Source: Adiantum capillus-veneris
Lineage: Eukaryota; Streptophyta; Polypodiopsida; Polypodiales; Pteridaceae
Direction: 5' to 3'
DNA length: 64,000 nucleotides
Assembly (NCBI GenBank): GCA_014529385.2
Contig: CM043956.1
Location: 64,422,620 to 64,486,619 of the forward strand
In this document: positions 23,217 to 34,874 of the stretch, piece by piece
How positions within the stretch are numbered: the first letter of the stretch is position 1
Layout: each line of letters starts with the position of its first letter
Position numbers and translations under genes: made by a program
Notes under the pieces: generated by a model
Database searches by the model: none
Told to the model about the DNA's origin: nothing
What the model saw: the letters and a program-made list of their open reading frames with translations, nothing else

Positions 23217-24850
23217 GTGCCCCAAGTTTCTCATGACCCTCCCGTTGATGATTCTCTCATTAAATGTTATGGTCGTACGTCGGGGCAGCGTTTTGTCATA
23301 TTTTTTGACCCAAGTAATATGCATGATGTGATTAGTCCCTCTCTTGTTGAGAGAGCCCGCCTCGAAGTTAGTCCGAGATCTCCTATGGAGTTCTTTGGCT
23401 TTCTTCCCGGTATGGACGTCTCATCACGGAGGAGTGCCTTAATGTGTTCTTTGGAATTCAACAAGCTGCCTTTACTAGAAGATTTGTTGTTTCTCCTCTC
23501 TCAGGATGTGATATGATTTTGGGCATTCGATGGTTTCGTGATAATAACCCTCTCATTGATTTTGAGGCTAACACTTTCGATCTCAATGCCAAAAGTGATT
23601 CTCCCATTGTCATTCATGGAGAGGACATTGTTCATTCTCCATCTCTCATTGCTAATATGCAGGACAAGATTGAACGGATTCATGAGAAGGAGACTCTCTC
23701 AGTCTCTCTTTCTCCAAAGCATGACACACAAGATTTGCATGATTATGATAAGCATGATGATTTGATTGATAATGATAAGCATGATGATTTGCATGATCAA
23801 GATGTGATTTCTCACAAGCATGATGAGTTGCAGGAAGAAGACGTGATTGTTCACAAGGATGATGTGTTAGTTGATGCTTTTTCTAGCAAAACTAACCTCG
23901 TAGCCGATTCGATCAGTCACGAAGAACCGATCTTGGCTCTCGAGCCTTGGTCCAAAGAACCCTCACAGGAAGTATTATGTGTTCGCATGATTGATACGCA
24001 CGCATTGTTCGAGTGTTTCATTCGTGATCGTTTCCTGTATTTTAGTCAGCATCTTTATGTGATCCCTTTTTCTAGGCATAACATATTGTATGTTGAGCAC
24101 GCTTCTCTCATGGACAAGCACGAATGTATGCGGATTTTTTATGAAAAGCTGAAAAGTATGTATGTAAGGAAGTCACATTCCATGTCTCGTCCTTGGCATA
24201 ACATAGTTTCCGAACGAGCACATGAAAGTATGAGCACCAAGCATGGGCATTTCCATTGTGAATTGCCAAAGTTGATTGCTCTAGATCATAAGGGAAAGAT
24301 TCGATCTCATTGTTTGCATGTGTTTGATGAACGGGTTGTCACTCCGTCTTTATGTTCATCTACATTGCATACACAGTCTTTATCGAAGACAAGATTTTTT
24401 CCACTCGCTTTACATGGAATGGGTATGTTCATGGTTTTGTATTGGAAATGGTTTCAGGAATTTTCAGCCATGGAGATTCTTGAAGAAGAAAGAAGCATGA
24501 CTCTAAACGAAGTTGATGCATTGAAGGAGCCACAGAAGACTTTGTGTCGCTTTCAGCGCGGCCCAGAGAAGCAAGCGTTGCAGACCTTTATGAAGTTCAA
24601 GTCCCGCACGACCCACACATCAGAGTGGGCCGGCGAAGAGTCCCTTCCCGGATTCCGGATGTTGTTGGCAATCTCCCTCGACGCCATACAGTTCTATGTG
24701 TCCGTGGACAAGCTACAAATTGATCAGGGTTCAGTCAGTCCAGTCAAGTCTAGATTAGAAGTGATCTGGCACTTTTGTGAGTCTATTCGTAGACCGTGCA
24801 TGCCCAGTCACTTAGTGCATATGCATATCCTCTGGTTGCACACAACATGA
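23217..24850 (+). pseudogene. Element B protease plus long unrecognised C-terminal region
   Basis: The start (23217-23440) resembles a retropepsin, VIFFDPSNMHDVISPSLVE in place of the usual D[ST]G..NFIS pattern, so the catalytic triplet is altered. A frameshift near 23440 moves to a 468-codon frame (23444-24850), which opens with the protease end (GCDMILGIRWFRDNNPLIDF). It then continues for about 370 residues without any RT, RNase H or integrase motif. That part has an acidic histidine-rich repeat (KHDD/DKHDDL units, about 23735-23870), then a basic, hydrophobic-patterned region I do not recognise. The last codons run into the 3' LTR. The long frame is intact although gag has stops. Possible explanations are a dedicated accessory domain or a captured host sequence. 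Confidence 0.6.
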
Positions 24851-25884
24851 TCATCAGTATTCCCTTCAGAATCCATCAGATTCAGTCAGGGGAATTTTCC
24901 AGTGCATTTAGCCTATTTTCCCTATTTTTGGTATTTTCACTTATTATTTTTAAGTGACAACAAAAGTAGGTAGGGCAATTTTGTTAAGTTAATATATAAG
25001 CAAACCCAAGTTAGTACTTTTTGGCAGAAGAGGCAGCAGGAGCACATGCTCAACAGGCATCTTCTCAGCAAGAACCCGCAGTACCCTCAGCACCCGCAAG
25101 TCTTGGCGACCTCCCTCCCCAAGCCTAGCGTTTTCAGTTTTGCCATCGCCAACCCCGACCATTGCTTGGCGTTTTCAGCAATACCTTACTGCAACAGATA
25201 CCTAGCTCTAGCGTTTTGGGTTTCCCACTAAGCCCTGGCGTTTTTGCATACCTTCAGCACCTCCACAGTTCCCTGGCGTTTTCAGCCATTCCTTGATCGC
25301 CAGCAATCCCAGAAAGGCCAGCGTTTTTCCCTAGCGTTAGCAGATGCAGCAGGGTTTTTGGTTTTCAGCCATTGTCGCATCAGATGGTCAGCATTTTCAG
25401 CCCTATTGGACAGCAGCAGATTCAGCCCTAGTTGGTTACAGAAGACCCCCATTTTCAGCCCATGAAAACGCAGCCAAACGGTCATTTTCAGCCACTGAAA
25501 CAGTCCCGAAATTCAGCAGATAGAAGACCACAGATTTCAGCCCTAAAGTCGTCATCGTCGTCGTCATCGGCATAGTCCCAGATTGCATAAATCCATTGCA
25601 TCGTCATTGTACCACTTTGTGCAATCAGAAGTAGACCACTCTCACCGACGAGAGTGGGGCCTTCGGAGGAGGGTTTTACGTCTCTGGTGTCGTATCTCTC
25701 TTCTCTCTCTATCTCTCAGTCTCATACACTTGCACGCACAGTGTCCATTCACTTTGTTTGATCATAGCATTTTCTCATTAAGAACCGAAGGGTCTCCCTT
25801 CCATAAGAACAAAAGGAATTTTGAGCACAGTTCGGAGCACTCATCTTGAGCAAAGCGCAAACAATCATTCCAGTGCACCTTACA
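24693..25884 (+). mobile_element. 3' LTR of element B
   Basis: Matches 20216-21410 from CTATGTGTCCGTGG onwards and ends GTGCACCTTACA. The first 19 bases of the LTR (TGTCACGTGACATCCAATC) are missing here and replaced by CATACAGTT. It is followed by the CAGTT target duplication and the rest of the interrupted family-C LTR. Confidence 0.88.
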
Positions 25885-26065
25885 CAGTTGCTTTTAGGAC
25901 AGTAGCTTTTGGAGCTCTACTTTTAGCAACACATGTACTCTTTATAAGTGGAACGTAGAGCTGGAAGATCTAGACCAAAAAGATTTGTACTCTTGCAAAT
26001 CAATAACAAAGAAATACGGAACGCCAGTTTTTGGGGCCAATGCATTCTGGCTCGGAACTCCACCG

Positions 26066-26145
<80 letters not shown>

Positions 26146-26209
26146 TTGAAGTACTAAAAGTGTTCCTAAGAGTGTAGATTGCAATTATCTATGTGTTTAT
26201 GTCCGGTTT
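25885..26209 (+). mobile_element. Family-C LTR, 3' segment
   Basis: Continues the LTR interrupted at 20196: TTGCTTTTAGGACAGTAGC, then AATCAATAACAAAGAAATAC, then TTTTTGGGGCCAATGC, as in the other family-C LTRs. It contains a CT array (26071-26142) and ends in a sequence that is the inverted counterpart of 26249-26315. Confidence 0.8.
26071..26142. repeat. (CT)n microsatellite inside family-C LTR
   Basis: About 36 CT units, at the same relative LTR position as the arrays at 26653 (plus) and 26318-26332 (short, minus copy). Confidence 0.97.
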
Positions 26210-26212
26210 GTA

Positions 26213-26378
26213 GCTCTGATACCACTATAATCACTTCGGGCTACGGATCGGATGGAAACACAGAGATAATTGCAATCTACACATTTAGGAACAATTTTCG
26301 TACTTCAAAACAATTGTAAAAGAGAGAGAGAGAGACGAACGGTGCAGTCGAGTTCCAAGCCAGGCCATGTTGGTTGAT
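26213..26378 (-). mobile_element. Minus-strand family-C LTR end with primer site
   Basis: Read on the minus strand, the LTR end CGAAGTGATTATA is followed by TGGTATCAGAGC (26213-26224), a perfect initiator Met tRNA primer site. The LTR sequence extends up to about 26378. The plus-strand LTR segment ending at 26209 therefore meets this one tail to tail, giving an inverted repeat (26147-26205 against 26249-26310). Confidence 0.75.
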
Positions 26379-27025
<647 letters not shown>

Positions 27026-27026
27026 A

Positions 27027-27038
27027 TGGTATAAGAGC
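27027..27038 (+). promoter_or_regulatory. Primer binding site of element C
   Basis: TGGTATAAGAGC right after the LTR end TTACA and one spacer base, 11 of 12 matches to the initiator Met tRNA site. Confidence 0.82.
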
Positions 27039-27068
27039 TCACTCTGCTCCCTTGCCCTCTGCAAACTA

Positions 27069-27459
27069 GAGCACAATCCTATTGACATGGATGGAGCACC
27101 AAGAGATCACATTGTTGAAGGAGGAAATCGACTGAGCCCATCCACCCATAGGCTCCTTGACGACACATGCCAGTATGTGGTACGACAATTGGTATATTCA
27201 ATAAAACAACAAAGACAAAGACCGACGGATGACACGACTGATTTGGAAGCTTTGCATAGCTATTGAGCACGATCCTATTGACATGGACGGAGCACCAGGA
27301 GATCACATTGTTGAAGGAGGAAATCGATTGAGCCCATCCACCTACAGGCTCCTTGACGAGACACATGCCAGTATGTGGTACGACAATTGGTATATTCAGC
27401 AAAACAACAAAGACAGAGACCGACGGATGACACAACTGAGGAAGCTTTGCATAGCTATT
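27069..27459 (+). repeat. 195/196-bp tandem duplication in element C gag
   Basis: Two copies in direct order beginning GAGCAC[AG]ATCCTATTGAC. The second is 195 bp (65 codons, frame kept), the first 196 bp. A third partial start (GAGCACCTTG) follows at 27460. Confidence 0.9.
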
Positions 27460-28200
27460 GAGCACCTTGAATCCCCCCTCCTAACCCTGTTATGCCACCT
27501 CAACAGTCCCAGATTTACTCCTCTGATTCTCCCCGAACTTACCCGACTACTTCCTCACGACAGAACTCTTTCCTCACGACAGAACTCTGGAGATGTCTCT
27601 CAGTTTCTAGGAAGCATTTTCAAGAACATGGCTTTAAGAGAACAACCACGTGTGGTTTCTGAAGTACCACTACAAATCTCCATTGCACCCCCGGCCTATG
27701 TTCCCCCACCACCAACAGCACCCCCTTATGCAACGGATGGACACCATCACCATTATTATCATTCCTCAACACCTCTTGTGGCAATTTTAAAACCTTTCAA
27801 GGATGGTGGTGCTACAGCTAAATTTTCCACCTTCGCAAGAGTCCAAGATTCCCACAATGCTCTCAAGTTTTTAGAAGAGTGACATCCTGCTCAGTAACAA
27901 AAATTTATAGAAGAATCCAAGTTGCTACAAGTCACTTCTTTTTTCAAAAAAAGTGCTTTGATATGGTGGGCTGCCCTAACCAAGAAACCACACAAATCAA
28001 ACTCGCATAACTTCAAGCTCGCTTCCTACCCAAGCTTTCTTGCAAAAAAAATTGGAAGGAGATATAATTGCAGCATGGTCTGGTCTCACGATGTACCCGT
28101 CAGACACTCTTCCAATTTCCAACCAAAGATTTTGAGACCGAGGTGTCTACAACAAGCTTTTATGTGCACGGCCATCATGACACAAGAATGCATCAATGAA
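27069..28200 (+). pseudogene. Element C gag (only coding region)
   Basis: The first part is a tandem duplication (27069-27264 and 27265-27459) encoding [18 protein letters not shown] and WYDNWYIQQNNKDRDRRM. The first copy has one extra base and so a frameshift. Then comes a proline/histidine-rich linker (YVPPPPTAPPYATDGHHHH), LKPFKDGGATAKFSTFARVQ, one stop near 27880, and a gag-type segment VTSFFKKSALIWWAALTKKP with FK..SYPSFLAKK after it. No protease, RT or integrase follows; the polypurine tract and 3' LTR come at once. A minus-strand relative at 62474-63148 has the same content, so gag-only structure seems to be a property of the family. Confidence 0.75.
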
Positions 28201-28281
28201 TGATCGATTGCATGAATGTTAGAATGTGAAAATTTTGTATTCTGCAATTCAAGATGATTGCTTTGATTTTAGAAGGCGGTA

Positions 28282-29094
28282 TGTGACGAGTTTTAGGGTT
28301 ACAGTTTTTGCGTCAAGGTCATCTGACCCATGCGCCTAGTCCATGCCAAGCTCTTACTCAAAGAAGAATCTTATGTGCCTGAACAGTTCTCTCTATGCAG
28401 TATTTGCATCTGCGATCATTTGCATGGCACTAGGACATATAAGACTAACTCGACCATGTTTTGCAGATTTCGACCGAGGGACCTAAACCCTAGAGAAAAG
28501 ATTTACCAACTAATGAGTGCCCACTGAGTGCCTAAATAATTAAAGAAGTAGAAACAAATACTTTCCAACTTATGGAGCACTCGGTAGGGGCCTAAAACCC
28601 AAAGTCAAAAGCTTGAACTTTGGAGTGGACTTCCGAAAATCACACTTAACCTGATGATGTGGCACTACAATATGGACTTCCACGTTTAGCGCTGCTGGTT
28701 GCTGACGTGGCACTGATGTACGGATTTCGCGCTGCCGGTTGCTGACATGGCACTGCTGTATGGACTTTTCGTGTTTTGCACTTACAGGCCAAATGGACGC
28801 CTATACGGAATTCCACACATCGTGCTAGCTGATTCTAGCAATTTTGAGCACTAGCTTTTTGGAGCAATTGCTTTTAGATTATTATGCTTTTAGGACGGTA
28901 GCTTTTGGGGCTCTGCTTTTAGCAACCCTTGTACTCTTTATAAGTGCCCTTAAGGCCATTCTTTCAGGCACCTAGACGTAGATCTGGAACTTGGAAGATC
29001 TCGACTCAACAGGAATTGAACTCTTGCAAATCAATAACAAAGAAATACCGAAGGAGGCGCCAATCTTTGGGGCCAACACGTCCTGGATCGGAAG
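28282..29094 (+). mobile_element. 3' LTR of element C (truncated)
   Basis: Begins TGTGACGAGTTTTAGGG after the polypurine-like GATTTTAGAAGGCGG, and follows the family-C LTR through GGGGCCAACACGTCC. It stops at 29094, where a family-B-type LTR start (TGTCACATGACAC) begins. Confidence 0.82.
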
Positions 29095-29683
29095 TGTCAC
29101 ATGACACATCCAACCCTATGTGTCCGTGGACAAGCTACAGCATGACCAGGGTTCAGTCAGTCAAGTTAGTCTAGAATAGGAAGTGATCTGGCACTTTTGT
29201 GAGTCTCTTCGCAGACCATGCATGTCCAGACACTTAGATTAGATGCATATCCTCCGGTTGCACATAGCATGATCATCAGATTACAATCAGAACCCGTCAG
29301 TAGCATTTTTACAATGCATAGACCTATTTTCCCTATTTTTGACATTTTTCACTTATTATTTTTAAGTGACTTTTGTTGGAAAGTAGGTAGGGCAATTTTG
29401 CTAAGTTTGTATAAATAGAAACCTAGCGCTAGCACTTTCTGGTAGAAGAGGTAGCAAGAGCACTCGCTCAGCAGGCAACTTCTCAACAGAACCCAAGAGG
29501 CCTAGCGTTTTTCTGCATCAACAGGACAACCCTAGCATTTTTCATCTACAAGACCAGCCTTGTAGATTTGTGCACAGCAGATCAGCCCGGCGTCATCACG
29601 ACACAGCAGATCAGCCTAGTGTTTTGCATTTGCAGAACATCCGGCAACAGCAAAACCATTTTCAGCCCTAGCGTTTTTGCATC

Positions 29684-29745
<62 letters not shown>

Positions 29746-30094
29746 TTAATAAAAGGTTGCTTTGTAAGCCTACTTTTGGGGCAGCTCTTTATGGGCAGCT
29801 TTTAGGGGCTCTGCTTTTGGCATCCCTTGTAATGAATAAATAAGTGGACAGGCTTCCCACTGCTCAGGGCATCTGGACACAAAGTCTGAGAATGAGAGCC
29901 TCCCACTCCCTTGTACGTTGCAGATTAATACAAAAAGAAATACCGAAAGGGGCACCAATCTTTGGGGCCAATATCTCTAGGCACGGAACTCCGCGGGGCC
30001 AGTGTTGAATCAATTGTGCACTGTGAACTGTTTTGAAGTGAATTCTTGTGGTGTCGCGGTAGAATCTCGATTTGGAGTGTCCAAGACTGTTACA
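29095..30094 (+). mobile_element. Chimeric 5' LTR of element A (family B head, family A tail)
   Basis: Bases 29095 to about 29688 follow the family-B LTR (TGTCACATGACACATCC, CCTATGTGTCCGTGG, TATA box at 29410-29418, CCCTAGCGTTTTT motifs). From the GA array (29689-29740) to TGTTACA at 30094 the sequence follows the family-A LTR and matches the 3' LTR at 36411-36802. The switch is at the GA array. The primer site follows at 30096, so this serves as the 5' LTR of element A, but its head differs from the 3' LTR. Confidence 0.75.
29689..29740. repeat. (GA)n microsatellite at LTR switch point
   Basis: About 26 GA units at the point where family-B LTR sequence gives way to family-A LTR sequence. 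Confidence 0.97.
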
Positions 30095-30095
30095 G

Positions 30096-30107
30096 TGGTA
30101 TCAGAGC
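30096..30107 (+). promoter_or_regulatory. Primer binding site of element A
   Basis: TGGTATCAGAGC, a perfect initiator Met tRNA type site, one base after the LTR end at 30094. Confidence 0.92.
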
Positions 30108-30158
30108 ACGGCCGATTTCTCTTCTACTTGGAAATCCAATCCTTTTTACGCGGCACTT

Positions 30159-31760
30159 ATGGGTTCAAGCAGAGATCAGTAGACTTCCTTTGCATCCGGA
30201 GATAGAGATCACGAAGAAGATTCACGCGAGGAGTACGGCCCGCCTCAGCCTACTCAGGCGGAGCTCGAAGAGATGGAGCGTCGACGATTGATCGACAATG
30301 CAACAAAGATGATGCTAAATTTTGCGAAGGACCCGAAATTTGCAAAATTTATAAGCCAGACCTCCTTCGACGAGGTGCATTCACAGTGGCGGCAAACCAC
30401 AGAACCACCCCTCAAAGCGGCATTGAAGAAACCTCCTAGTCCAAGGATGTATATAGAGCAAGAATTAGAAGAGGTTGTTGATGCACGAATTTCTCAAATT
30501 TTTTACGTGTAGAACAAAGCAGAAAAGCACGACAAAAAGCAGAAGAAAGGAACTGACTTCCCGGGTTATTTGGGTCGTCAGTCTACATTTGCATCGGCAA
30601 GAAAGCAGAAGAAGTGTGTTCGATTTGAAGGAGTACCCAGTTCTTCTTCTTCTTCTTCTTCTTCTTCTTCTTCTTCTTCTTCTTCTTCTTCTTCTTCTGA
30701 AGCGTGTTCGATTTGAAGGAGTACCCGGTTCTTCTTCTTCTTCTTCTTCTTCTTCTTCTTCTTCTTCTTCTGACAGTTCTTCTAGCTCTTCTGACTCGAG
30801 CAAAGAAGACAAAAAAAGGAAAAAGCGAAGAAAAAAGCAAAGCTTCGGAAAGGGCAAGAAAAAGGCAAAGAAGTCTAAATCTCGCCCAGTTGTTGACAGT
30901 TCTACAGAGGACTCGTCTTCGAATAGTTCAGACTCTCACAACAGCAGCTTTCACGCAAAGAAGAATTTTTATAAAGCCAACCAATATGACTTTCTGGAAG
31001 ATAAAAGCAAGAAAGTCCGAGAGTTTAAGGAAGGTGAACAGTCAATTAAATTTGACACGTTTTCTGGTTATAGAGATGCTTCGAAGGCTTTGGCCTTCAT
31101 ACAGCAGTTTGACATAGCTTTCTATGGAGGGCGTTACTCAGAGCACTCCAAGATTCGGAGGGCTACCTCTTACGTCAAGGGAAATGCTCGAACTTGGTGG
31201 TCCACGCTTTTATTGAACAAGACAACGCCAGTTAAATGGCTGAAATTTAAAAGGCTTTTTATTTCTTCTTGGCTGACTCGAGAGTACAAACGCGACATAT
31301 GAACTGCTTGGAACCATCTTCGGATGACGAAGAAGGGTACATTGGACATATATTGCAAGAGATTCTGGAGCTCTTTTCTACCAGCCTCTAATCTCGTTCA
31401 AAGAACAAATTGAGCGGTTTACCTTGGGACTTCCTACAGAGATCCGAAATCGCTACTTAGAGCAAAAGTCAGATTTCATTCAGGAACTGATAAGTCATGC
31501 GAAACGGGATTTTGCCATTCATTCAGGCAGCTTGACCTACCCCACAGATGAAATCATGACGCAAAGAGATGAAATCATGACGCAAAGGACTGAACACACT
31601 TCGAACAATGAAAGTAGAAAGAGGAAGAGCAACCCAGAAAGAAAGAAAAGGATGCACGACCCAAACTCACTCCTCGAGAGAGAGCTCTCTACATCAGGAA
31701 AGTGATTTGGATGCGGGGAAACTGGGCATATCTCCGCAAAGTGCCCTAAAAAAAAGGCAC
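30159..31760 (+). pseudogene. Element A (plus copy) gag
   Basis: The start ATG at 30159 matches the inverted copy at 60451 (M.SSRDQ). Here the eighth codon is already TAG. Recognisable segments in order: EEMERRRLIDNATKMMLNFA, a polyserine tract from TTC repeats, a lysine-rich stretch, then the gag core (FDTFSGYRDASKALAFIQQF, RATSYVKGNARTWWSTLLLN). After a TGA at 31300 and a frame change come YCKRFWSSF, ERFTLGLPTEIRNRYLEQK and IHSGSLTYPTDE. The CCHC zinc knuckle (FGCGETGHISAKCPKKK) has its first cysteine codon changed to TGA at 31703. It is non-functional as gag. Confidence 0.85.
30643..30772 (+). repeat. Duplicated (TTC)n polyserine tracts in gag
   Basis: Two TTC/TCT arrays separated by a repeat of the flanking coding sequence (TTCGATTTGAAGGAGTACCC at about 30618 and 30706). 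The inverted element copy has only one short array (about 59939-59961), so this copy has expanded and duplicated. Confidence 0.92.
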
Positions 31761-31864
31761 CGAAAGAACAGAACGACAAGGATGAAGACAGGCCTAAAGG
31801 TTCGAGAGCAGCTGAGGAACGTGGACGAAAAGGCAAGAAGAAAGCAGGACTGGTTCCAAATTGC

Positions 31865-32270
31865 ATGGGTACTTACCCAAGCACGATTGACGAGAGTACA
31901 GAACTTTGCCGAGCTTGGGGCAAAGTGAAAGACCAAGAAGCCCTGATCTTCTTTGATGGAGGAGCCAAGGCCAATTTCATTTCACCTGAATTGGCGGCAC
32001 GGCTCGAGATCACACCCGATCGGATGGGACCACTAGCAGAGGCAGTTCTAGCGGCACCCGACAAAGACGTAGCCATTACACCCGTCATTGGCAAACTTCG
32101 GTTGCATTGTGAGGGGTATTTGGGGCATGAGGACTTCTACATAACAACCTTGGAAGGTTGTGATGTCCTCTTTAGGAATTCTCTGGTACCACAAGAACAA
32201 AGCCATGGTCGACTATCGGGCGAGAAAAGCGACTTTGACTACAGAGAAGGGCAGAACCATTGTACTTGAT
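31865..32270 (+). pseudogene. Element A (plus copy) aspartic protease
   Basis: Retropepsin-like frame with IFFDGGAKANFISPELAARL (catalytic D, with S/T-G changed to GG), then PVIGKLRLHCEGYLGHEDF and LEGCDVLF, the usual G-[CS]-D-x-[LI]-L block near the end. A frameshift at about 32165 separates it from the RT region. The inverted copy keeps the same DGG, so that change is a family feature and not local decay. Confidence 0.82.
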
Positions 32271-32569
32271 GTAAAACTTAAGGGCGAGTCTGTCCCTATT
32301 GTATCTACTTTGGCCGTTTCCAAATTAATGAAATCTAGTCTGTTTGTTTACTCGATCTTCTTGAGAGAGTTGAATGATGAGAATAGGACAAATATGTCTG
32401 AACTTGATAAAAACGCCAAGATTTTCTCCACACTCATGCCGATTGCTTTCCAGAGGGCCTGCTAGGCGAGTTACCACCAGCTCGTCCTGAGGATCATACC
32501 ATTGATCTGATACCTGGAAGCACACGACCGAACCGGCCACCTTACCGTGTGAGCCGAGCTCAAAAACGA

Positions 32570-33900
32570 AGAAATTATGAACCAGGTGAAAGACCTCTTG
32601 GAAAAGGGTCTTGTCCAACCTAGCACTTCAAAGTTCACCGTACTGCTCTCCAGTGTTGTTGGTTTTGAAGAAAGACTGATCTTGGAGAATGTGCATCAAT
32701 AATTATAGAGCTCTCAACAAAATCACCATCAAGAACAGATTTCCGATTCCTAGGATCGATGATATTCTTGAACGACTATAGGGATTTTCGTGTTTTAGCA
32801 GGATCGATTTGAAAAGTGGATATCAACAGATCCGAATAGCGCCGGAAGACATCTACAAGACAGCTTTTCGGACGACTTTTGAGTTATTTGAGTTTTTGGT
32901 GATGCCTTTTGACCTAACCAATGCCCTTGCGACATTTAATCGGATGATGGACATGATTTTTTTAGAGTACAGACTATTGTTGGCACTTTCTTTGACGACA
33001 TCATTGTTTTCTCCAAGGATGAGGCAGAACATAGAGAACATATGCTTCAAGTCTTTCAGGCATTACGAGATCACAAGTTGGTGATTAATGCGAAGAAAAG
33101 TGAATTTTTCCTACCAGAGATACACTTTTTAGGACACTGTGTGTCAACAGCAGGAGTGCAGATGGACCCGGCCAAGATAGAGACTATCCGTGACTGGCCC
33201 GATTTGAAGAATGTCCATGAAGTTAGAAGCTTCTTGGGCTTGTGTTCGTACTACAGGCGGTTCATTAGAAAGGTTGCAGAGGTTGCTTCCCCTGTGCATT
33301 TGTTGACGCAGAAAGGAGTCCCTTTCTCGTGGGGACCCAAAGAGGTGACTGCCGACATTGAAAGAGAAATTGACTACAGGACCAATTTTGACTTTGCCGG
33401 AGTTGCAGAAGTCATTTGAAGTATATTGTGATGCTTGTGGTCGTAGTCTAGGTGCGGTCTTAATGCAAGAAGGCCATGTCATTGCCTACGAGAGCCGACT
33501 ATTCTCAAGGCCGGAATTGACAGCACACATTTATGAGAAAGAGCTTTTGGCGGTTATCCATGCTCTTACTCAGTGGCGACATTACCTAATCGAGCCGAAT
33601 TTTACTATCTTCACAGACCATCAGAGTTTACACTACTTCTTGTCACAGAAGTAGCTATCGGAAAAGCAGATACGGTGGGCGAACAGCTTGTCACAGTTTC
33701 ACTTCCAGATTGTCCATGTGCAGAGACAAAAGAATGTCGTGGCGGATGCTTTGTCTCAGAAGCCGTTGGTTCTGGCTATTTCCGCGATACATCATAGGAG
33801 CTTCGAGGATATGGTCGATCAATATACCACAGATACAAATTTTGCAAATATTTTCACTCGGATACGGAATGGGGAGATAGTAGCGTGATATTCCATTCGG
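32570..33900 (+). pseudogene. Element A (plus copy) reverse transcriptase and RNase H
   Basis: Fingers motif [15 protein letters not shown], then [32 protein letters not shown] and a catalytic FFDD block ([11 protein letters not shown]) in place of YxDD, then FLGHCVSTAGVQMDP and VRSFLGLCSYYRRFI. RNase H follows (33358-33654: FEVYCDACGRSLGAVLMQ, FSRPELTAHIYEKELLAVIH, TIFTDHQSLHYFLSQK), then the connection FQIVHVQRQKNVVADALS. Several frameshifts and stops. One frameshift just before the fingers motif (about 32625-32645) is identical in the inverted copy. Confidence 0.88.
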
Positions 33901-34790
33901 GATGGCTACTTGATGAGGAAAACCATGTTGTGCGTTACACAGCAGTTGAGGGAAAAGGTTATGACCAAATGCCACTGTCTTCCTTTTACGGGTAACTGCG
34001 GCATTGCTACCACCCTGAAAGGGGTAGAGAGATACTTCTTCTGGCCGAGACTCAAGAAGGATGTGGACGAGTTTTTGCGCAGTTGCTTGGTATGCCAGAA
34101 GGTCAAGTTTGACAGGCATAAAGCACAGGGATTGTTACAGCCTTTACCCATACCCACCTGCCCCTAGGAAAGTATTGCAATGGACTTCATTTTTTATCTC
34201 CCGAGAACACAGAGTGGTCACGATGGTATCTGGACTGTTATTGACAGATTTAACACAAGCTCATTTCATTCCCGTGAAAAAAACAGTCAAGCCAGATCAC
34301 TTAGCGAGACTGTTTGTGGCCCAAATCTTCAGATTACATGGCATGCCCGAGACGATTGTCTCCGACAAGGACCCCAGATTCACGAGTTTGTTTTGAAAGG
34401 CTATTTGATAAAACATTGGCACGCAATTGCAGTTCTCTTCATCTTTCCACCCGCAGACTGACGGGCAATCTGAGATTGCCAATTCAATGGTACTAGATTT
34501 ATTGAAGTCTTACATTTCAGATCAGAAGACTCAATGGGAAAAGTATTTACCTTTGGTGGAATTTGCCTACAATAACACGATACACTCTTCGACGGGGAAG
34601 ACACCATTTGAGATTATTGAAGGTGCTACAAAGGTTCCACCCTTCCTAAGCACGAAAGATAAAATTTTTGAAGGCGATGAGTACACGCGTGACTTGGACA
34701 CGGCTTTTGCCAAGGTCCGCGAGGCTTTGCAGAAATCTCAAGAAAGACAAAAAAGGCAACAGATCGCCATCGACACGATTTGAAATTGAA
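33900..34790 (+). pseudogene. Element A (plus copy) integrase
   Basis: The HHCC zinc region (CHCLPFTGNCGIATTLKGV, FFWPRLKKDVDEFLRSCLVC) has one histidine replaced by N in FTGN. The core follows in shifting frames: MDFI...TVIDRF, IVSDKDPRF and FHPQTDGQSEIANSMVLDLL, together giving the D-D-E triad. It then continues WEKYLPLVEFAYNNTIHSST and PFEIIEGATKVPPF. Frameshifts separate the D, D and E segments, so no active enzyme is encoded. Confidence 0.87.
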
Positions 34791-34874
34791 GGAGAACGAT
34801 TGGGTGCTCTTACGTTTTGAGAAGGCACGCCTAAGAAAGAAAAAGGGAAACGAGAGGTTTTTCCAAAGCTTAGT

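Noticed and set aside
30465-30857. Poly-Glu/poly-Arg minus frames and poly-Leu plus frame
   Set aside because: Other frames of the TTC repeat; the real gag frame reads polyserine.
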